Source of the DNA: Enoplosus armatus
Taxonomy: Eukaryota; Chordata; Actinopteri; Centrarchiformes; Enoplosidae
NCBI RefSeq assembly: GCF_043641665.1
Contig: NC_092189.1
Location: 10,874,333 to 10,938,332, forward strand
Reading direction: 5' to 3'
DNA: 64,000 nucleotides
The stretch's first letter is position 1; every line of letters starts with the position of its first letter. Shown piece after piece: positions 57,401-64,000 of the stretch. The position numbers and the translations under genes were made by a program. The notes under the pieces are model-generated. The model ran no database searches. It was not told the origin of the DNA and was given only the letters and a program-made list of their open reading frames with translations.

Positions 57401-60400
57401 AATGTACTTTGCAGTAAATATGTTTATTTGAAGGGCTGAACTGTAGAAAAGTGTAAGATGGATTATAATGGTGTGTGTGTGTGTTGATATAGCAGCTGTT
57501 TCTGTTACAGGTTTTGATAATAGTATCTCACTTGGCATTTTTTCCCTCTGTCGTTGAGTAGACAGTTGAAAGACAGTCTTGAGGGCACGACAGTCCAAGG
57601 TCAAGACAGGAGCAATGCCGCTGTTCAGAAGAGGCCCGTGAGACCCATCCTTCCTGCCTACTATAATACTGGTGAGACAAAACATACAGCACCATATTCT
57701 GTTGTCCATGTTAAAGTAAACTGTTACCATATGGATTCACATGTTGGCTTGTGTTTGTGTTGCGAGGCCGTGCTGTGTTTCAGATTATAACTGTCCCACC
57801 TGACAAAGGAAAGTTTCCAAGTGCAAACAACAATAAATCATTCACTGGTATTGTGCATCATTTGATTTCTAATTATACTTTTCAAAATGTAATCTTTCAG
57901 ATTGTAGTTCAGATACAGTTTTATTGTATGTTCATCTAGTGCTTATTATTATACAGCCTACCTTTACTGTACAAGTGAGGATATGATGTGTCAATATAAG
58001 TGACTGTACTTTCTGAGGTTTCTGCTCTCAGCTGATGTGGTTGTTTTCTAACCTCAGTGCCTCGAGAGAGTTTCTCAGGTCTCAAACCCAGCACTTTAAA
58101 GCAGCTCGGTCAGACGGTTCCAACGACCACAGCCAAGCAGGTTAACACACACACAAACACTTAGAAACACACACAAATAGAAACAGCAGGGGTGCAGATT
58201 TGGTCCAATAACCTCACTTTCTGCACGTCTTTCTGTAGGATTCTTCTGTCCCAACAGATGGAAGTCAGCATGTGTCCTCACTGGCTGACAGGAGAGTGAA
58301 TGTCCTCTCAGTCGTGCCTTTCAAACAACACACCGTTTCCAGCTTTGTCAGTATACTTCTATTCTCTGTGAAATCATTTTTTATTTTTCCTTTCAAATGT
58401 AAATTTGTTTCTGGATATCCTTTGTTCCTTGATTTATGGGTCTTGCTCTTCTTCATTCTTTTAGGATTTGGGACTGTCCACTGCCCGAGGAAGGGGTCGG
58501 TGTAAGAATCCGTCTTGTGACTATATGTATAAGAACAGACACAAACCTGCCGTGTGCCCTAAATGTGGCTGCGAGTTGACCCAGAAGAACGCCAAGGGAA
58601 CAAAGGTGAACGCTTACGTCCTCCAGATTATTCTCAAGTGAAGATACTGTAGGATTAGTTTCCAGCTGTATCTTTTAACCCTCGACCCCCTTTATGAGTC
58701 TCAGCACAAGCTTGGACCCCTGAGCAGTTGCTTCTTAGCATTCATAAATCTACACTTAAGACTGATGACAACAGGCCTTTTATGTGAAGTCATTTATCTT
58801 TGCAGTTTTCTCTCCAAGGCTTTCAAGCGAGCAGAACTGCTGTCATGTTTTATATCCTTCACACCCTCTTTGTGCAATTCTATTTATGTGTATTTTGTTT
58901 GTCTTAATTGCATTTTGTAGTTCTGTTAGGATTTTACTTCTGAATCTTTTTTCCTTTTCATATTTATTCTTTGCTGTAGCAATGCATCACTTTTACTTTA
59001 TTGATCGTTCAAGCTAACCTCTGGCCTCAAAACTCCCTTTTCTATTGTTTAATGTGGATAAATTGCTCTTCTTTCTTTCTTTCTTTCTTTCTTTTTTCTT
59101 TTCTCAGTCTGGGACCCTGCTGGATCCGTACCAGACCCTGAGTCCTGCTCAGAAGGACATCCAGCGCCAAAACACCCTGCAGTTACTGCACCGTTCCTTG
59201 CAGATTCCTGAGAGTGAGACTGAGCTCCAGGAAACGTTGACTCTCATCCAGGAGCTCAACAGTCTCCAGATTGTCTTGGTTCAACCAGGAGACCAGGAGC
59301 ACGAGGGCAGCGTAGAGACAGAGACGCTGGTCGAGTCAGGGTGGCCTCAGTTCTATGAATCAGCAGCTACTCACTGTGGACTGTGCAACTACCCTCTCTT
59401 CAAAGGAAGTCAGAGGTGAGAAGATTGTTGATGTTTCTTGATAGCTTCCTTTTTTGGCTCCCTGGCTTCCCCTCGTTCTTCTAACTATCTTGCGTCTGGT
59501 TTTATTACATCAGTACTGGCATGGTGTGTTGTGGTTGTTATGTCTTGTTCCCTAATGTATGCTCTCGTGTGTGTGCTTGTACATCCCAGTACTGTTGCAG
59601 GACAAGAGGACTGCTGGCTGCTCACTGAAACACTGATCCAGACAGCCTCGCTCCAGCTCAAGGTGTGTCTCAACGTTCAGTGTCTGGCTCTGCACAGCTT
59701 CACTGACCTGCATCCAGGTAAACAGCACCACTTGTACATTGTTCAACTACTTGTCATCAAGCGTCAAAGCTGAGCAGATTTTCCCCACTCATGGTTCATT
59801 GTCCGCTATTATGTAGTGAGAAGCGACTCGGTACATTTGTCCACACAGAATAACTCAAACACAACAGATCAGATTATGGGTGTAACTCTGGGAATAATGT
59901 ATATCACAGCTGTTTCATAATTACACTGATTGCACTGATTGATGGTGGCTGCTGAAATGTTGCTGATTAGACTTTTCCTCAATTACAGTCATTATTCAGC
60001 TGATTGGCCAAAAGCCTGTCCTGCTTCTCACATTCACTGTGGATACTGATAGTGGCCATTCTTCTGGAGGCGGAGTAGACTTTACAAACTCTTTGTTGAG
60101 GAGATCAAAGTGAGCATTAAAAAGCTCATCTGGCGACGTGGCCTCACACATGATGGATCCCTTGCCACGTGTCTTTGGTGTTGTTGGTGTCGTGTCTCTC
60201 CAGTCTCTCTTGATGTCTCCACTTTGCCTCCTTGATGCCAGCTTTCAGTTTCGCTCAAGCGGTGTTGTGTGCTTTCTTATCACTTTAACCGAAAGGCAGC
60301 TTTTTTGGCTCTGGATAAGGGCACGCACCTCTCCATTCATGTTGTATGAGAGTGTTGATGAATATAGAGGTTTTCTGTTGCTTAGTATAAGAAACACTAA

Positions 60401-62826
60401 ATAGTTATTGGCTAGCTTTTCATACTGTTTTGTTTTGTTTGTGGGCAGAATACCGCAGTTAGACAATATTTTGCTCCTGTATTCATGGTAACAGCAAAGC
60501 TCAGTCACAGTTTATCAAGTGCATATAAACCACTTGTCCTGAGGAAGATTTATTTTTGGAAACTGTGGTACAGCCTGGAGCCAGCTTCCTCTGTGAATTA
60601 ATTCACTTTTTTTTATAGGTTTGTTCAACATTGGGAACAGACTGCTGGTTAGTATCGACCTTTTCCTGAAGATCAGGGCCAGCATCAAACTGGGCCAACT
60701 GCCCTCTCAGGCAACCAGGACCATACTAGACCACGTGCCCAACCACCCTGGTAAACACTGCATTCAACTCTGCATACATGAATTCTGCAAGTGTGCATTT
60801 TGAACATTTGCAATCTTGTATCTTCTCTCTTTCACAGTATGTTTTCTATGAATTTCACTGTGTTTTCCTCTTTTGCCTCAGTCCACACTCTGAGTCCAGA
60901 GCAGTTATCTCAAATTCAAGAGCTTCTCCTGAGTGGCTACTGGGCCTTTGAGTGTCTGACAGTGCGTGATTACAACGATATGATCTGCGGCGTTTGTGGT
61001 GTTGCTCCCAAATTGGAGATTGCAGAGCGATACACAAGCAACGTACTGGAGCTGAAGAATGTGGAGGTGAAACATTGAACAGTGAACATGGATTAAAGCT
61101 GTTTAGCAGGGACAGTGTCATACGGTGGTATTCCACATGTAAAGCTAGAGAAAGTTAGCTTGTGGAGATGTTAGGTTTGTGTGTTTTGCTTACATGCTCT
61201 ATACTGCAGTGACCTGTCCACTTGCTTACACACATTTCATTCTGCCCACAGTTCACCTGGCCTGAGGTTTCAGTCTCAGATGAGGTACACGTGGATGACT
61301 TCTGGCTGACCATGGAAAGTGAGGCTATCGAGCAAGCGACTTTCCCCACTGACATCCCTATCACGCGGGTGGATGCTTCTATCATCGCGCCCTTCATTCC
61401 CCCACTGATGAGGAGTCCTACTGCCCTCAACACGGAGAAGGACAAGGTCCTGTCGCACACACAGCAGCCCTCAGGTACCGGATTCTTGTAAACGACCTGC
61501 TGTATCTTTTATACGCATTAATTCTGCCGAGATCTTCAGTGGGAGAAAATAGCTTTCTTTCTCTCCATGAGGTGTTATACACTGCGTGCACAATTATTAG
61601 GCAAGTGAGTATCTTGACCTTATCATCATTTTCATGCATATTTTCCAACTCCAAGCTATATAAACTTGAATGCTAATTGGATTTAAGCATTATCAGGTGA
61701 TGTGTATTTGTGTAATGAGGGAGGGTGTGACCTAAAGTGATTGACACCCTATACCAAGGTGTGCATAATTATTAGGCAGCTTCTTTACCTCAGACAAAAT
61801 GGGCCAAAAAAGAGATTTAACAGACTCTGAAAAGTCAAAAATTGTAAAATGCCTTTCAGAGGGATGCAGCACTCTTGAAGTAGCTAAGCTATTGAGGCGT
61901 GATCACCGAACAATCAAACGTTTTGTTGCAAATAGTCAACAGGGTCGCAAGAAACGTGTGGAGAAAAGATCATCAACAGATCAAGAAACTAACAGACTCC
62001 ATGGATGGAAGGCTCATGACAGTTACTGAAAAGAAGGGTGGCTATATTGGTCACTGAATATTTGTTGAAATTTCAGAAGTGTTTATTTGTACATTTCGAG
62101 TTGTTTATTTGTTATTCTTACTCTAATAAATGAAAATAAACAAGTGAGATGGGAAATTTTTAGTTTTTCATTTAGTTGCATAATAATTCTGCACACTAAT
62201 AGTTGCCTAATAATTGTGCACACATAGACATTCTCCTGAGAAAGCCAAAACTCATTTGTCCTTTGTTAAATACTCAGGTTTGAGGTTTATTAACAATTTG
62301 GATTGACTGAGAGCACTGTATTTGTTCAAAAATAAAATTAATCCTCAGGAATACAACTTGCCTAATAATTGTGCACGCAGTGTATTTATACAGATGTGGC
62401 TTCATAGAGAGTGAGGTGGAAAAACATAATTACATTCAAAGGGATTATATGCTTTGTTTGTTATGGGTAGATAAAAGTCCTATAATGATGGCAATTTCAT
62501 GCAAGGATTCCAGCTTCAACTAATTCGATGTTAGTGTTACGTGTTAAGTTATTTGCCCCTGCAGTATTGATTTACATTATATAATGAATTCTATGAGCAG
62601 CTCTATTCATATTTTTATTCATAACTGGGATTGCTCATGTGGACTAAAAAAAACGTGTTTATAAGAGAATGGGTTTTCATCACCTGTTTTAGGAGATCCA
62701 TCAGTTTTGGTGCGCCTCATTCATGATGGTGAGCTGAGACTCGACAAGATTGAAGACCACAGTGAGGACGAGCTGAGAACAATGCTGGAACGCTGCGGGG
62801 CAAGCATCACCCCAGGCTCCACCAAG

Positions 62827-62898
<72 letters not shown>

Positions 62899-62902
62899 GC
62901 GC

Positions 62903-62954
<52 letters not shown>

Positions 62955-63868
62955 GTGTGAGAGAAACACTGTTGTATGTTAATGACTGGAAGTAAACATG
63001 TTAACTGTAAAATACTAGCAAGGATACGAATATTACTGTGTGAGTAAGTACACTAATCATGTGATTGGTTCTTGGTCTGAAGAACAGGAATCCACCCACA
63101 CACACACACACACACACACACCCTGGGACTGACTTTAATGTCTTGCTCAAGGGTATTTCAGCAAGTGGGTTTGCTTGCTATTATGGGAGCTTTAATTTTA
63201 AAGGCTATTCATCACTCTTTCTGTGTTCATCTTATCTCTGCTGGTGTACTCATATCTGTGTGGGAGTTTGTTTAAAGAAAAGCCTCTTTTCTGCCTTCCT
63301 CTGTGTTAGAATGAGCTGCTGGCCTCCCTCATCTCCTTGTACACATTGGTTCATAGTGGCCTCTCCACGACCTCACAGCCCCCTCCACACCTCACTGCTG
63401 GCAAGCTGTCCAAGGTCTGCCCCCACAAGGTAAACAGCAGCTATGTCTTTCTTTTAATTGGCCACCTGGTCATGTTTTAATCAGTCATTTTAAACAGGTA
63501 GATTCAGTCCATCATGTTCTCTCAAATCCTCACAAATGTAAAAATCAGTCATGTATGAAAAGAAAATTGTGTATGTTAGATAATCACAGTTGCAATTGAA
63601 ACTCAGATGTTCCCTGTATGTTTGTTTTGCATTACTTCTCTCCTGTACCTGTGTCCAGGTGGTGTGCGGCTCCAAGTACTTGGTGAGAGGAGAGACGGCT
63701 CGGGACCACGTAGACCTGCTGCTGTCCTCTCGCTACTGGCCCCCAGTCTACGTTAGTGACTGTGCCCGTCAGGTGGCGCTCTGTGCTGACATGCAGTACC
63801 CAGAACTGGCAACCCAGATGTGGGGCAGGAACCAAGGCTGCTTCTCTGACCCTTTCGAAAAGCCAGAG
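54448..63868 (+). CDS. hmgxb3: HMG-box containing protein 3 (3' end outside the window)
   Basis: A nuclear HMG-box protein of poorly known function. Coding exons: 54448-54587, 54711-54885, 55737-56246, 56401-56508, 56675-56809, 56924-57168, 57562-57671, 58058-58140, 58239-58346, 58465-58605, 59108-59415, 59590-59717, 60619-60750, 60882-61066, 61252-61474, 62693-62826, 63310-63429, 63659-63868. Phases agree and give 1,065 aa so far (human is about 1,500). Residues 43-103 are a single HMG box with a basic PKKRKSK leader. Two copies of a Cys module, GRGRC-x4-C-x12-C-x2-C with a shared RHKP, lie at about 320-345 and 547-572. Later exons have spaced Cys ([27 protein letters not shown]), suggesting further zinc-binding folds. 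The gene ends with an open donor at 63,868. HMGXB3 lies in the same human region (5q32) as CD74 and NDST1. Confidence 0.93.
55651..55704 (+). repeat. LINE-type 3' tail, copy 2, next to an hmgxb3 splice acceptor
   Basis: GGGATCAATAAAGTATTTCT plus four GATTCT/GATTCG units repeats the segment at 19,219-19,265. Its end is only 32 nt upstream of the exon starting 55,737, so it occupies the branch-point zone of that intron. Confidence 0.6.
59069..59093. repeat. (TTTC)n in the polypyrimidine tract of an hmgxb3 acceptor
   Basis: A run of about six TTTC units followed by TTTTTTCTTTTCTCAG; the exon starts at 59,108. The tetranucleotide array forms most of the acceptor's pyrimidine tract. Confidence 0.85.
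59718..60618. other. hmgxb3 intron
   Basis: No element or RNA gene recognised. Confidence 0.6.
61580..62382 (+). mobile_element. Internally deleted Tc1-like transposon with IR/DR ends
   Basis: Perfect 27-nt terminal inverted repeats (CACTGCGTGCACAATTATTA... at 61,580-61,606 and its complement at 62,356-62,382) are flanked by TA on both sides (61,578-61,579 and 62,383-62,384), the Tc1/mariner target. Related inner repeats GGTGTGCATAATTATTAGGC (from 61,759) and its reverse counterpart (62,203-62,224) make an IR/DR arrangement. The 803-nt element keeps only the DNA-binding part of a transposase. It sits in an hmgxb3 intron in the same orientation. Confidence 0.9.
61799..62029 (+). pseudogene. 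Tc1-like transposase remnant, DNA-binding part only
   Basis: A 76-codon ORF starting [19 protein letters not shown] with a helix-turn-helix ([20 protein letters not shown]), typical of the N-terminal domain of Tc1-family transposases (usual length about 340 aa). The DDE catalytic domain is gone; the frame passes directly into what looks like the normal 3' end of such genes (ends near GGYIGH in another frame). It cannot be an active transposase, but an expressed DNA-binding fragment is formally possible. Confidence 0.85.
62827..62959. repeat. Compound (GT)n abutting an hmgxb3 donor site
   Basis: A GT array of about 130 nt with GC and CGCGCAA interruptions. It begins at the exon's own donor: the exon ends AAG at 62,826 and the intron starts GTCTGTGTGTG. 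Confidence 0.95.
63097..63121. repeat. (CA)n microsatellite
   Basis: A CA run of about 25 nt in the same intron as the GT array at 62,827. The two are complementary and could pair in the nascent RNA. Confidence 0.9.
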
Positions 63869-64000
63869 GTGAGTGATTAAAATTAAATCCATTATTTTTT
63901 AAGAAGCTCACATGTGTGCTGGTTAAAATTCTAACAAATCAAAGGCCCAATCAGTATTTTTTGATCATAGAAATTAGAAAGTATAGTCACATGAATGAGT
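63869..64000 (+). other. hmgxb3: hmgxb3 intron, window end
   Basis: Starts with GTGAGTGA after the last exon seen. The next hmgxb3 exon lies beyond the window. Confidence 0.8.

Overview
This is a vertebrate nuclear genome window. It has split genes with GT-AG introns, long CA/GT microsatellites and many short transposon remnants. Gene content, short introns and repeat types point to a ray-finned fish, most likely a spiny-rayed teleost; this is inference, no species is identified. There are no prokaryotic features.

Layout: about 1-21,503 is non-coding and probably the 5' flank or first intron of ndst1. It holds (GT)n and (CT)n arrays, a decayed Tc1-like transposon and LINE/MITE fragments. ndst1 (heparan sulfate N-deacetylase/N-sulfotransferase 1, + strand) has its full coding region at 21,981-33,958, giving 889 aa. 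cd74 (MHC class II invariant chain with a thyroglobulin domain, +) lies at 36,932-40,764. A CD14-like leucine-rich-repeat gene (+) lies at 42,629-43,851 and has a broken or re-spliced reading frame. A kinesin-like gene with a degenerate nucleotide-binding site (+) lies at 44,521-49,801. slc35a4 (- strand) lies at 50,313-51,296; its conserved 103-aa upstream ORF microprotein is encoded in three exons at 51,876-52,696. hmgxb3 (HMG-box protein, +) starts at 54,448 and runs off the right edge.

ndst1, cd74 and hmgxb3 have human counterparts at 5q32-q33, while CD14 and SLC35A4 are at 5q31.3. The window therefore joins two blocks that are apart in human and places two immune genes, cd74 and cd14-like, about 2 kb apart. 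cd74 carries X/Y-box-like modules in its promoter and, duplicated, in intron 1.

Most interesting items: the CD14-like gene (CD14 is widely reported absent from teleosts), whose disabling stops fall inside a possible 116-nt intron; the kinesin-like protein lacking a normal P-loop; the SLC35A4 microprotein; the tandem X-Y modules in cd74 intron 1; and several cleanly bounded mobile elements, one of them inside the cd74 3' UTR. All exon models were read by eye from splice signals, reading-frame continuity and remembered family features. No alignment or search was run.
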